Origin: SIG607 sp045646245
GTDB taxonomy: Bacteria > Bacillota > Clostridia > Oscillospirales > Acutalibacteraceae
Direction of reading: 5' to 3'
Assembly (NCBI GenBank): GCA_045646245.1
Contig: JAZRKJ010000055.1
Coordinates: forward strand, 1 to 31,185
Length of the DNA stretch: 31,185 nt
Both the position numbers and the translations under genes were made by a program. Shown piece by piece: positions 1 to 7,549 of the stretch; position 1 is the first letter of the stretch, and each line of letters opens with the position of its first letter. Under the pieces are notes generated by a model. It did not search any database. It was not told the origin of the DNA and saw nothing but the letters and a program-made list of their open reading frames with translations.

Positions 1-2228
1 CCGCAAAGGAAGAAAAGCCGGTTAAAAAAGCAGAAGAGAAGAAGCCCGAAGCAAAGAAGGCGGAAAACAAAAAAGCAGAGGTTAAAAAGGCGGAAGAAAA
101 GAAGCCTGAAGTAAAGAAGGAAGCGCCCAAGAAAGACGCTCCCAAAAAGGCTGAACCCAAAAAAGAAGAAGCAAAAAAGGAATTCAAGCCTTCCGATCCT
201 AACCCCTTTAAAAAGAGAGAAAAGGAAAGCAGCGGAGCCGCTCCCAACAGAGGCCCTGCAGAAATTCGTCGTGTAGATACCCGTACCAACACCATTGATA
301 TGGAAAAATACAACGAAAAGTATGAAAACATTGCTCCTGCAAACTCTATGAAGGATAACTTTGCAAAGAAGCAAAAGATCCGTCAAAAATCTCAGGACTA
401 CCGCCGTCCCCAAGGAGCAAAGCGTGAAACCGAAGCCGACAAGCTTCGCCGTTTACAGCTTGAAAAAATCAAGAAAACTCCTATTCTCGTTACAGTTGCA
501 GACGAAATTACCGTTGGCGAGCTTGCCGAAAAATTAAAGAAAACCGCCGCGGAAGTTATTAAAACACTTATGAAGCTTGGTATGATGGCTACCGTTAACC
601 AGGTTATTGACTACGACACCGCCGAAATCGTTGTTACCGAAATGGGCGGAAGAATCGAAAAACAGGTTGTTGTTACAATAGAAGACCGTATTATGGACGA
701 CACCGAGGATACCGAGGAAACCTTAAAGAAGAGAGACCCCGTTATCGTTGTTATGGGTCACGTTGACCACGGTAAAACCTCTATTCTCGACGCTATTCGT
801 AAATCGTCTGTTGCCTCAGGCGAAGCAGGCGGTATTACCCAGCACATAGGCGCGTACAGAGTAAATTACGAGGGCAACGATATTACCTTCCTTGACACTC
901 CCGGACACGCCGCATTTACCGCTATGCGTCTCCGCGGCGCCATGGCTACCGATATTGCGGTGCTTGTTGTTGCCGCAGACGACGGTATTATGCCCCAGAC
1001 CATTGAAGCAATTAACCACGCAAAGGCAGCAGGCGTACAAATTATTGTAGCCATTAACAAAATGGATAAGCCCGAAGCCAATCCCGACCGTATTCTCCAG
1101 CAGCTTACCGAGCATGAACTGGTTCCCGAAAAGTGGGGCGGCGACGTTATTTGCGTTCCGGTTTCCGCAAAAACAGGCGACGGTATTGATACACTTCTTG
1201 AAAACATTTTGCTTGTTGCCGAAATGCTTGAGCTTAAAGCCAATCCCGACAGAAAAGCAAAGGGTATTGTTATTGAAGCGCGTCTTGACAAAGGCCGCGG
1301 CCCTGTGGCTACCCTTCTCGTTCAGGCGGGTACTCTCCACACAGGAGATATAATCGTTGCGGGCACCACCGTTGGCAGAGTTCGTACAATGACAAACGAA
1401 AACGGTAAAGTTATGAAGACAGCAGGACCCAGTGTGCCTGTTGAAATTACCGGTCTTACCGAAACTCCCGCCGCAGGTGATTCCTTCGACGCAGTTAGCG
1501 ATGAAAGACTTGCCCGTGAGCTCGTTGAACAGCGTAAACAAAAAATTAAGGAAGAAGAATTCAACGCCGCTACCAAGGTTACTCTTGATAACCTCTTCGG
1601 CAAGCTCAGCGAAGGTAACCTTAAAGAGCTTGGTGTTATTATTAAAGCCGACGTTCAGGGTTCCGTTGAAGCGGTTAAGGATTCTCTTGTTAAGCTTTCC
1701 AACGACGAAGTACGTGTTAAAATTCTCCACGGCGGCGTTGGTGCAATTAACGAATCCGACGTTGTACTCGCAGGCACCGGCGGTGCGATTATCGTTGGCT
1801 TTAACGTTCGTCCCGACCCTGTTGCAAAAGAAATTGCAGAGCGCGACGGTGTGGATATCCGTCTTTACAGAGTTATTTACGACTGTATTGATGAAATCGA
1901 AGCCGCTATGAAGGGTATGTTGGCTCCTAAAACCAGAGAAGTTATTATTGGTGACGTTGAAGTTCGCGACACTTATAAAATTTCCAACGTTGGCACTATT
2001 GCCGGTTGCTACGTTACAAGCGGCAGAGTAACAAGAAACGCTTCTATCCGCGTTGTTCGTGACGGTATTGTTATAGCTGAAGATGCCATTGCTTCGCTCC
2101 GCCGTTTCAAGGATGACGTAAAGGAAGTTGCGCAAGGTTACGAGTGCGGTATCAGCCTTGAAAAGTTCGGCGATATTAAAATCGGCGACGTATTTGAAGC
2201 CTTTATTATTGAGGAGTACAGAGACTGA
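1..2228 (+). CDS. infB: Translation initiation factor IF-2, 5' partial
   Basis: IF-2 is the GTPase that brings initiator fMet-tRNA to the 30S subunit and promotes 50S joining in the cytoplasm. The frame is open from base 3 to the left edge, so the start codon lies outside the window and an ATG at 300 is internal. About 741 codons are visible. The first ~60 residues are a low-complexity Lys/Glu/Ala/Pro repeat (KKAEEKKPE-type), the usual variable N-terminal tail. Next come the IF2_N segment (TVGELAEKLKKTAAEVIK), the G1 motif GHVDHGKTS, G3 DTPGHAAF, G4 NKMD and G5 SAKTG, then domains II, III and the C-terminal fMet-tRNA domain (ECGISLEKFGDIKIGD). The stop overlaps the rbfA start by one base (TGATG), so translation is probably coupled. 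This is the first visible gene of an RNA/ribosome maturation operon. The assignment is secure. Confidence 0.98.
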   Translation, partial: AKEEKPVKKAEEKKPEAKKAENKKAEVKKAEEKKPEVKKEAPKKDAPKKAEPKKEEAKKEFKPSDPNPFKKREKESSGAAPNRGPAEIRRVDTRTNTIDMEKYNEKYENIAPANSMKDNFAKKQKIRQKSQDYRRPQGAKRETEADKLRRLQLEKIKKTPILVTVADEITVGELAEKLKKTAAEVIKTLMKLGMMATVNQVIDYDTAEIVVTEMGGRIEKQVVVTIEDRIMDDTEDTEETLKKRDPVIVVMGHVDHGKTSILDAIRKSSVASGEAGGITQHIGAYRVNYEGNDITFLDTPGHAAFTAMRLRGAMATDIAVLVVAADDGIMPQTIEAINHAKAAGVQIIVAINKMDKPEANPDRILQQLTEHELVPEKWGGDVICVPVSAKTGDGIDTLLENILLVAEMLELKANPDRKAKGIVIEARLDKGRGPVATLLVQAGTLHTGDIIVAGTTVGRVRTMTNENGKVMKTAGPSVPVEITGLTETPAAGDSFDAVSDERLARELVEQRKQKIKEEEFNAATKVTLDNLFGKLSEGNLKELGVIIKADVQGSVEAVKDSLVKLSNDEVRVKILHGGVGAINESDVVLAGTGGAIIVGFNVRPDPVAKEIAERDGVDIRLYRVIYDCIDEIEAAMKGMLAPKTREVIIGDVEVRDTYKISNVGTIAGCYVTSGRVTRNASIRVVRDGIVIAEDAIASLRRFKDDVKEVAQGYECGISLEKFGDIKIGDVFEAFIIEEYRD

Positions 2229-2596
2229 TGGCAGGGTATAAAATAGATCGTATAACCTCTGACGTTCGCATTGCAATGGCAGAAATACTTCGCGACGTCA
2301 AGGACCCGAGAGTCAGCAAGATGTTAAGCATTATAAAGGTTCATATCACAAACGATTTATCCTACGCAACCTTTTACGTCAGCGCTATTGAGGGCAAGGA
2401 AATGACCGAGTCCTCAGTAAAAGCGCTTAAAGGCGCGGCAGGATATATCCGCAGAGAGCTTGGCGCACGTGTAAAAATGCGTAAAGTTCCCGAAGTGCGT
2501 TTTGTTGCCGACGATTCCATAGCCTTCAGCACCCATATTTCCTCTATTATAGATTCTTTCGGGGAAGGCGGTACAAGCAATAATGAAAACAGTTAA
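2228..2596 (+). CDS. rbfA: 30S ribosome-binding factor A
   Basis: RbfA is a small KH-fold protein that binds the 30S subunit and aids late 16S rRNA maturation. The 122-residue length is normal for the family. Family features visible are the N-terminal RITSDVRIAMAEIL, the DPRVSKMLSI segment, the ITNDLSYATFYVS strand and the C-terminal VPEVRFVADDSI block. The ATG shares a base with the infB stop, and the last 14 bases overlap nrnA. This tight packing places it in the same transcript as infB, nrnA, truB and ribF, the standard Firmicutes order. No unusual features. Confidence 0.96.
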   Translation: MAGYKIDRITSDVRIAMAEILRDVKDPRVSKMLSIIKVHITNDLSYATFYVSAIEGKEMTESSVKALKGAAGYIRRELGARVKMRKVPEVRFVADDSIAFSTHISSIIDSFGEGGTSNNENS

Positions 2597-3596
2597 AATC
2601 GTAAGTGACAGCATTTGCGAAATGCTTGATATTAAGCAAACCTGCCGTTTCATAAAGGAAAGAGATAACTTTTTGATTCTTTGCCACGCAACGCCCGACG
2701 GTGATACCTTAGGAAGCGCTTACGCTTTAGCACTTGGTCTTACCGCTATGGGCAAAAAGTGTATGATTAAATGCGCCGACCCTATTCCCGAAAGGTACGG
2801 TTATTTCACAAATGCCTTTGAAAATAAGGAAATAAAGTACGAAACTGTTATTGCCGTTGATATTGCCGATATTGTGCTTTTAGGCAGTCTTGCCGAAACC
2901 TTTATCGGAAAAATCGACTTGGCAATAGATCACCACATTTCCAATACGCGCTTTGCCGACAGGCTTTATTTGGACAGCTCTGCGGCGGCGAATTGCGAAT
3001 GTATTTACGATATTTTCCGTCATTTCCCCTTACCTCTCGACAAGGTTTCAGCGTCGGCTATTTACACCGGTCTTTCCACCGATACGGGTTCTTTCAAGTA
3101 TTCTAACGTTACCGCAAAGACTCACCGTATTGCCGCCGACCTTTATTCTTATGATATTGACGCCGCGGAAATCGGCAGACTTATGTTCGATACCAAATCC
3201 CGCGGAAGGCTTGAGCTTGAAAGAATGGTTCTTGACAGCGCGGAATTCCATTTCGGCGGTAAATGTATGCTTCTTGTAGCCACCAACGAAATGAAGGAAA
3301 AAACCGGTTGCAGCGATAATGACCTTGAAGGCGTTGCAGTTATTTCACGTTCGGTAGAAGGCGTGCTTGCAGGTATTTCCATTAAGCAAAAGGAAGAATC
3401 CAACTACAAGGTTTCGGTTCGTACCTACCCGCCTCTTAACGCTTCGGAAATTTGCAAAACCTTGGGCGGCGGCGGTCATCAAAATGCCGCCGGTTGCAGC
3501 TTGAACGGTACTCTTGAAGAAGTTAAAAAACAAATTTTAACCGTTGTTAAAAAAAGCTTGGAGGAAAGCCATGCAGGGTCTTCTTCTGATAAATAA
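2583..3596 (+). CDS. nrnA: DHH/DHHA1 phosphoesterase, NrnA-type oligoribonuclease/pAp phosphatase
   Basis: NrnA-type enzymes degrade short RNA oligomers (nanoRNA) and dephosphorylate 3'-phosphoadenosine 5'-phosphate, using Mn2+ bound by DHH motifs. Seen here: HATPDGDTLGSA (motif I), AVDIAD (motif II), the DHH motif IDHHISNTRFA (motif III), GLSTDTGSF (motif IV) and the C-terminal DHHA1 signature GGGGHQNAAG. The length of 337 residues is slightly above the usual 310-330. The start ATG lies inside rbfA (14-base overlap), and the 3' end overlaps the preferred truB start by 26 bases. Its position between rbfA and truB is the conserved Firmicutes arrangement. Whether pAp or nanoRNA is the main substrate cannot be read from the sequence. 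Confidence 0.93.
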   Translation: MKTVKIVSDSICEMLDIKQTCRFIKERDNFLILCHATPDGDTLGSAYALALGLTAMGKKCMIKCADPIPERYGYFTNAFENKEIKYETVIAVDIADIVLLGSLAETFIGKIDLAIDHHISNTRFADRLYLDSSAAANCECIYDIFRHFPLPLDKVSASAIYTGLSTDTGSFKYSNVTAKTHRIAADLYSYDIDAAEIGRLMFDTKSRGRLELERMVLDSAEFHFGGKCMLLVATNEMKEKTGCSDNDLEGVAVISRSVEGVLAGISIKQKEESNYKVSVRTYPPLNASEICKTLGGGGHQNAAGCSLNGTLEEVKKQILTVVKKSLEESHAGSSSDK

Positions 3597-4455
3597 GCCA
3601 AAGGGGATAACCTCCTTTACGGCTGTCGCCGCAGTAAGGCGAAAAGCAAACACAAAAAAAGTAGGTCACACCGGTACGCTGGATCCACTGGCTACCGGTG
3701 TTCTACCCATTTTGGTAGGCAGAGCCACAAGCCTTTGCCCCTTCCTTTTAAACGCAGACAAGGGCTACACCGCTTGGGTAAAAGCAGGAATAGTCACCGA
3801 TACTCTTGATATTACGGGGGAGGTTTTAAAGGAAAGCGTTCCCGACTTTACAAAAGAACAGCTGGAGGAAGCTTTAAAAAACTTCACAGGGACGTTTCTT
3901 CAATACCCTCCCGTGTATTCAGCTATAAAAAAAGGCGGTGTCCCGCTTTACAAGCTTGCCCGAAAAGGCGTTGACGTAGAGGTTGAGCCAAGAGAAATAA
4001 CGGTATATTCCATAAACCTTTTAGAATTCAGTAAAAAGGAAAAAACCTTTAAAATCGACGTAAAATGTTCAAAGGGAACCTATATTCGTTCCCTTTGCAG
4101 AGATATTGGAGAGTATCTTGGTTGCGGCGCCGTTATGACCGACCTTGTACGTACAAAAACCTCGGTTTTTGAACTGGACCAATGTGTTGATTTGGACGCA
4201 TTAAACCAAGATAATATAAGCGAATATTTATTAAGTGAAGAATTGGCGGTAGGTCACCTAAAGGAGCTTTTCGTCAGCGAAAAGCAAGGAATCCGTTTTT
4301 CCAACGGCGGAAAGTTAAGCTACGAACGCCTTAACCGGAAAATAACCGACGGTGAAAACTACCGTATAAAATTCGGCGACACCTTTATTGGTATTGGTTA
4401 TGCCGACGGCGAAGCACAGGAAATCAGAATCAAATGCCTTATTAACCCAATGTAG
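3571..4455 (+). CDS. truB: tRNA pseudouridine-55 synthase
   Basis: TruB converts uridine 55 in the T-loop of tRNAs to pseudouridine. The catalytic loop GHTGTLDPLATGVL holds the nucleophilic Asp (TLDP). Also present are the N-terminal LLINKPKGITSF, YPPVYSAIKKGGVPLYKLAR and the core motif CSKGTYIRSLCRDIG. The C-terminal ~70 residues fit a PUA-like RNA-binding domain. I chose the ATG at 3571 (MQGLLLINKPKG) because a TTGGAGG Shine-Dalgarno ends 6-7 bases before it and the family begins at this point. A TTG at 3544 would add nine residues with no family support. The product is 294 residues. The start is embedded in the 3' end of nrnA, and ribF follows 15 bases after the stop. Confidence 0.96.
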   Translation: MQGLLLINKPKGITSFTAVAAVRRKANTKKVGHTGTLDPLATGVLPILVGRATSLCPFLLNADKGYTAWVKAGIVTDTLDITGEVLKESVPDFTKEQLEEALKNFTGTFLQYPPVYSAIKKGGVPLYKLARKGVDVEVEPREITVYSINLLEFSKKEKTFKIDVKCSKGTYIRSLCRDIGEYLGCGAVMTDLVRTKTSVFELDQCVDLDALNQDNISEYLLSEELAVGHLKELFVSEKQGIRFSNGGKLSYERLNRKITDGENYRIKFGDTFIGIGYADGEAQEIRIKCLINPM

Positions 4456-4470
4456 AAAGGAAGGGACTTT

Positions 4471-5337
4471 ATGAAAAATACGGCTATTGCTCTCGGCACC
4501 TTCGACGGTGTTCACAAGGGTCACCGCGCGGTACTGAACGCCGCATATAAAAGCGGTTATCCTGCCGTTGCCGTTGCTTTCAAGGCCCCTCCGAAAGCCT
4601 TTTTTACAAAGGAAGGTATAATTCTTACCGACAGCGACACTAAAACCCGCCTTATAAAAGAAACGGGTATAAAAGAGGTTTTTTATCTTGACTTTTCAGT
4701 TGTTAAGGATACCTCTCCCGAAGACTTCTTTTCTTTTTTAATAAAGGAGTTCTCCCCCGCCCTTATAGTATGCGGTTACAACTACACCTTTGGTAAAGGC
4801 GGTAAAGGTGATACGGCGTTGCTAAAAGCCCTTTGTGAGCAAAACGGAGTACAGCTTAAAATCACCGACAAGGTTATTGACGGCGGCGAACCCGTTTCCA
4901 GCAGTCGTATTCGTCTCCTTTTAAAGGAAGGTAAGGTAAAGGAAGCCGCTGACCTTTTAGAAGGTGAATTTTCGGTAAGCGGTAAAGTTCTTCACGGAGA
5001 TGAGCGCGGCAGAACCATAGATTTTCCCACCTTTAATCAGCTTTACCCCGAAACTGCCGCTACGGTTAAGTACGGCGTTTATATGACTAAGGCTATTATT
5101 GACGGAAAAGAATATTTTGGTATGACAAATATCGGTATTCGCCCAACCTACCCCCTGAAAACGCCCTTGTGCGAAACCAACCTTTTCGGCTTTACGGGTG
5201 ATTTATACGGACAAACCATCAGGCTTTATCTTTTGGATTTTATAAGAGAAGAAAAGAAGTTTTCTTCCCTTAGCCGGCTTAAAGAAGCCATTGCTGAAGA
5301 TAAAGCAAAAATTGAAGAAATAATAAAAAATCGGTAA
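4471..5337 (+). CDS. ribF: Bifunctional riboflavin kinase / FAD synthetase
   Basis: RibF phosphorylates riboflavin to FMN and adenylylates FMN to FAD. The N-terminal nucleotidyl-transferase half has GTFDGVHKGH (HxGH-like), CGYNYTFGKGGKGD and the VSSSRIR motif. The C-terminal flavokinase half has GRTIDFPTFN (usually GRTIGFPTAN), TNIGIRPTY, ETNLFGFTGDLYG and LLDFIREEKKF. The length of 288 residues is slightly short of the usual ~310. A GGAAGGG ribosome binding site lies just before the ATG. It is the last gene of the infB operon and is followed immediately by an intrinsic terminator. The Asp for Gly change in GRTIDFPT is a minor deviation whose effect is unknown. Confidence 0.96.
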   Translation: MKNTAIALGTFDGVHKGHRAVLNAAYKSGYPAVAVAFKAPPKAFFTKEGIILTDSDTKTRLIKETGIKEVFYLDFSVVKDTSPEDFFSFLIKEFSPALIVCGYNYTFGKGGKGDTALLKALCEQNGVQLKITDKVIDGGEPVSSSRIRLLLKEGKVKEAADLLEGEFSVSGKVLHGDERGRTIDFPTFNQLYPETAATVKYGVYMTKAIIDGKEYFGMTNIGIRPTYPLKTPLCETNLFGFTGDLYGQTIRLYLLDFIREEKKFSSLSRLKEAIAEDKAKIEEIIKNR

Positions 5338-5360
5338 GAGTAAATTCTTACCGATTTTTT
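5327..5360. terminator. Bidirectional intrinsic terminator between ribF and the GH3 gene
   Basis: Inverted repeat AAAATCGGTAAGA / TCTTACCGATTTT with a 6-base loop. It ends in T6 on the plus strand and is preceded by A6, which gives a U-tract on the minus strand. It lies between two convergent genes, overlapping the last codons of ribF, and can serve both. Confidence 0.9.
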
Positions 5361-5361
5361 A

Positions 5362-7431
5362 TTAAAGTATCATTGCTTTGCGCTTGGGGCTTTGGGTGTA
5401 ATCCTTATCATACTCTACCGAGTATACGCCTTGAAGACGGATATCGGTACTTGAAGCCGCAAGAAGAATTTTGTATTGTCCGCCTTCTACGTGGAAGTCA
5501 CGCAGATACGGGTTATAGTAAGCGAAGGCGCGTTTATTCAGTTCAAAGGAAACTTCCTTTTCCTCGCCCGCTTCAAGATAAATTTTACTGAAACCTTTAA
5601 GTTCCTTTTGGGGGCGGTAAACGGTACTGTCAACGGGAGCAACGTAAAGCTGCACAACCTCTTTACCCGCCATATCACCGGTATTCTTAACCTTTAAGGA
5701 AACCTTAACCTTTTGTTCAGGGTTGTTTGAACATTCCGGAGTGATTTTCAAATCACTGTACTCAAAAGTGGTATAAGAAAGACCGTGGCCAAAGGGGAAC
5801 CATACCTCGTCACTGTGTTTATCGTAATAACGGTAGCCAACGTCCAAGCCTTCGGTATAGCGAATGCTTCTATCCCACGTGCGGTGAACCATATCCTTTC
5901 GGATATGTCTCATAAAGGTTTCGGAAAGCTTACCCGACGGATTAACTTTTCCGAAAAGCACGTCGGCTATGGCTTTTCCGCCCGCTTCACCGCTAAGCCA
6001 CATTTGAACAATACCCTTTACGCCGGTTGGCCAGTCTGCGCCGCTTACGGTACAGCAGCCTGTTTCCAAAACCACCACAACGTTTTTAAAATCCCAGCGT
6101 ATTGTTTCAAGATATTCACAAATATATTCCGGAATATTTATATTCTTTCTGTCGGTAGCTTCGGTTTCGTGGAAAAGCTCACTGCTTACGAAAACAACGG
6201 CAGTATCGCTGAGGTTACGCACCTGACGTATTCTCATAAGGCGTTCGCGGTCGGTCATTTCGGGGCCAAAGCGCTCATAAACCACTTCGCATTTACCTTC
6301 ACAGTATTTTCTTATCCAGTCAATTGGCTTTTCTACGCTTTTAGAGTCCACCGTAACTGTAGAACTGCCGCCACCCATAAATATCGGGTCTTCAGCGCCT
6401 CTGCCAAATACCACAAGCTTTCCTTCCTTGCCGAAATTTTCAGGTTTTAAAGGAAGAATATTATCATCATTTCTAAGAAGAGTTATGCACTCTTTTGCCG
6501 CTTCGTAAGCAATGCGGTGTTGTTCGGCGCGGTCATAAGGCTCTTTTTTACGGTTTTCGCTTATACGAAGAACGTAATTTAATATTTTAAGGCAACTGTC
6601 GTTTACCTGTTCTTCGGTAATAATACCCTTTTCAATACCGCTTTTTATTACTTCTATAATATTTTTGTTTTTAGGCATTTCAAGGTCAAGCCCCGCCGCC
6701 AAGGCTTTTGACATATCGTGAACGGCGCCCCAGTCGGAAACAACAAGTCCGTCGTAGCCCCATTCCTTTTTAAGCAGGTCGGTTAAAAGCCATTTGTGTT
6801 CACTGCACCATATACCGCCCAGTTTATTATAGGCGCACATAACCGAATCGGGATTACCCTTTTCTACCGCAATGCGGAAGGCTTCAAGGTAGTATTCCCG
6901 TAGAGTTCTTTCGTCCACCTCTACCGAAACGGTATCGCGGTTAAGTTCCTGATTGTTGCAAGCAAAATGTTTAAGGCTGGTGCCTACTCCCCCATCCTGA
7001 ACACCGTTTATAAATGCGGCACACATTTCACCCGCCAACAGAGGATCTTCGCTATAGTATTCAAAGTTTCTTCCGCAAAGGGGTGTCCGCTTCATATTGG
7101 TGGCGGGAGCAAGAAGAATATCAATTCCTTCCTGTTGGCAATCACGCGCAATCGCCCTTCCTATAGCATAGCCCATATCTCTGTTCCATGAGCTTCCCAT
7201 AGCCGACGCAGTGGGGAAACAAGTATCGCCGCCCTCTATATTAACCTCTTGGGGATAGGTGGGATGACCTAAAAGGCGCCTTACCCCGTGGGGACCGTCG
7301 CTCATTTCCAGATGAGGAATATTAAGCCGTTCGATTGGCGCGGTACGAAGCGCTCCGCCGCCTGTAAGAAGCAAACACTTCTCTTCAAATTTAAGTTCTT
7401 TAAGCCATTTTTCTACCTTTTCACTATACAT
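5362..7431 (-). CDS. Glycoside hydrolase family 3 beta-glycosidase (beta-glucosidase-like)
   Basis: GH3 enzymes release terminal beta-linked sugars such as glucose or xylose. The (beta/alpha)8 domain shows SDGPHGVR, LAPATNMKRTPLCGRNFEYYSEDP, SLKHFACNNQE and VVSDWGAVHD. The Asp of SDW (about residue 233) is the expected nucleophile. A second alpha/beta domain follows (FGRGAEDPIFMGGGSS), and residues ~570-660 form a fibronectin-III-like domain (VKVKNTGDMAGKEVVQLYV). There is no signal peptide, so it probably acts inside the cell on imported oligosaccharides. I start at the ATG at 7431 (MYSEKVEKW, 689 residues) because GGAGG lies 7 bases upstream. An upstream start at 7494 would lie above the predicted promoter. 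It is monocistronic, downstream of the isomerase unit. Substrate specificity is not readable from sequence. Confidence 0.93.
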   Translation of the reverse strand: MYSEKVEKWLKELKFEEKCLLLTGGGALRTAPIERLNIPHLEMSDGPHGVRRLLGHPTYPQEVNIEGGDTCFPTASAMGSSWNRDMGYAIGRAIARDCQQEGIDILLAPATNMKRTPLCGRNFEYYSEDPLLAGEMCAAFINGVQDGGVGTSLKHFACNNQELNRDTVSVEVDERTLREYYLEAFRIAVEKGNPDSVMCAYNKLGGIWCSEHKWLLTDLLKKEWGYDGLVVSDWGAVHDMSKALAAGLDLEMPKNKNIIEVIKSGIEKGIITEEQVNDSCLKILNYVLRISENRKKEPYDRAEQHRIAYEAAKECITLLRNDDNILPLKPENFGKEGKLVVFGRGAEDPIFMGGGSSTVTVDSKSVEKPIDWIRKYCEGKCEVVYERFGPEMTDRERLMRIRQVRNLSDTAVVFVSSELFHETEATDRKNINIPEYICEYLETIRWDFKNVVVVLETGCCTVSGADWPTGVKGIVQMWLSGEAGGKAIADVLFGKVNPSGKLSETFMRHIRKDMVHRTWDRSIRYTEGLDVGYRYYDKHSDEVWFPFGHGLSYTTFEYSDLKITPECSNNPEQKVKVSLKVKNTGDMAGKEVVQLYVAPVDSTVYRPQKELKGFSKIYLEAGEEKEVSFELNKRAFAYYNPYLRDFHVEGGQYKILLAASSTDIRLQGVYSVEYDKDYTQSPKRKAMIL

Positions 7432-7460
7432 ACCATATCCTCCGTAAAGGTCTTTTTTTA

Positions 7461-7489
7461 ATGATAACACATCACGCTTTTCTGAGCAA
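7461..7489 (-). promoter_or_regulatory. Predicted promoter of the GH3 gene
   Basis: On the minus strand, TTGCTC (7484-7489) is 17 bp from TATCAT (7461-7466). The -10 is extended (TGTTATCAT). The expected start of transcription is near 7454, which supports the translation start at 7431 and separates the gene from the terminated unit upstream. Confidence 0.55.
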
Positions 7490-7513
7490 GTCAAAAAGGT
7501 TTTAGTTTTAGGA

Positions 7514-7549
7514 CAAAAAACAAGAGCAGTTTCCTGCCCTTGTCTTTTT
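7514..7549 (-). terminator. Intrinsic terminator of the isomerase / 710-residue-protein unit
   Basis: The minus strand reads ACAAGGGCAG - GAAA - CTGCTCTTGT followed by T6, a 10-bp stem (one G-T pair) capped by a GAAA tetraloop. It begins immediately past the stop codon at 7548. Confidence 0.88.

Noticed and set aside
816..2276. A 486-codon open frame on the minus strand opposite infB
   Set aside because: It is antisense to a clear IF-2, has an Asn/Cys-rich composition typical of a codon shadow, and has no ribosome binding site or family features.
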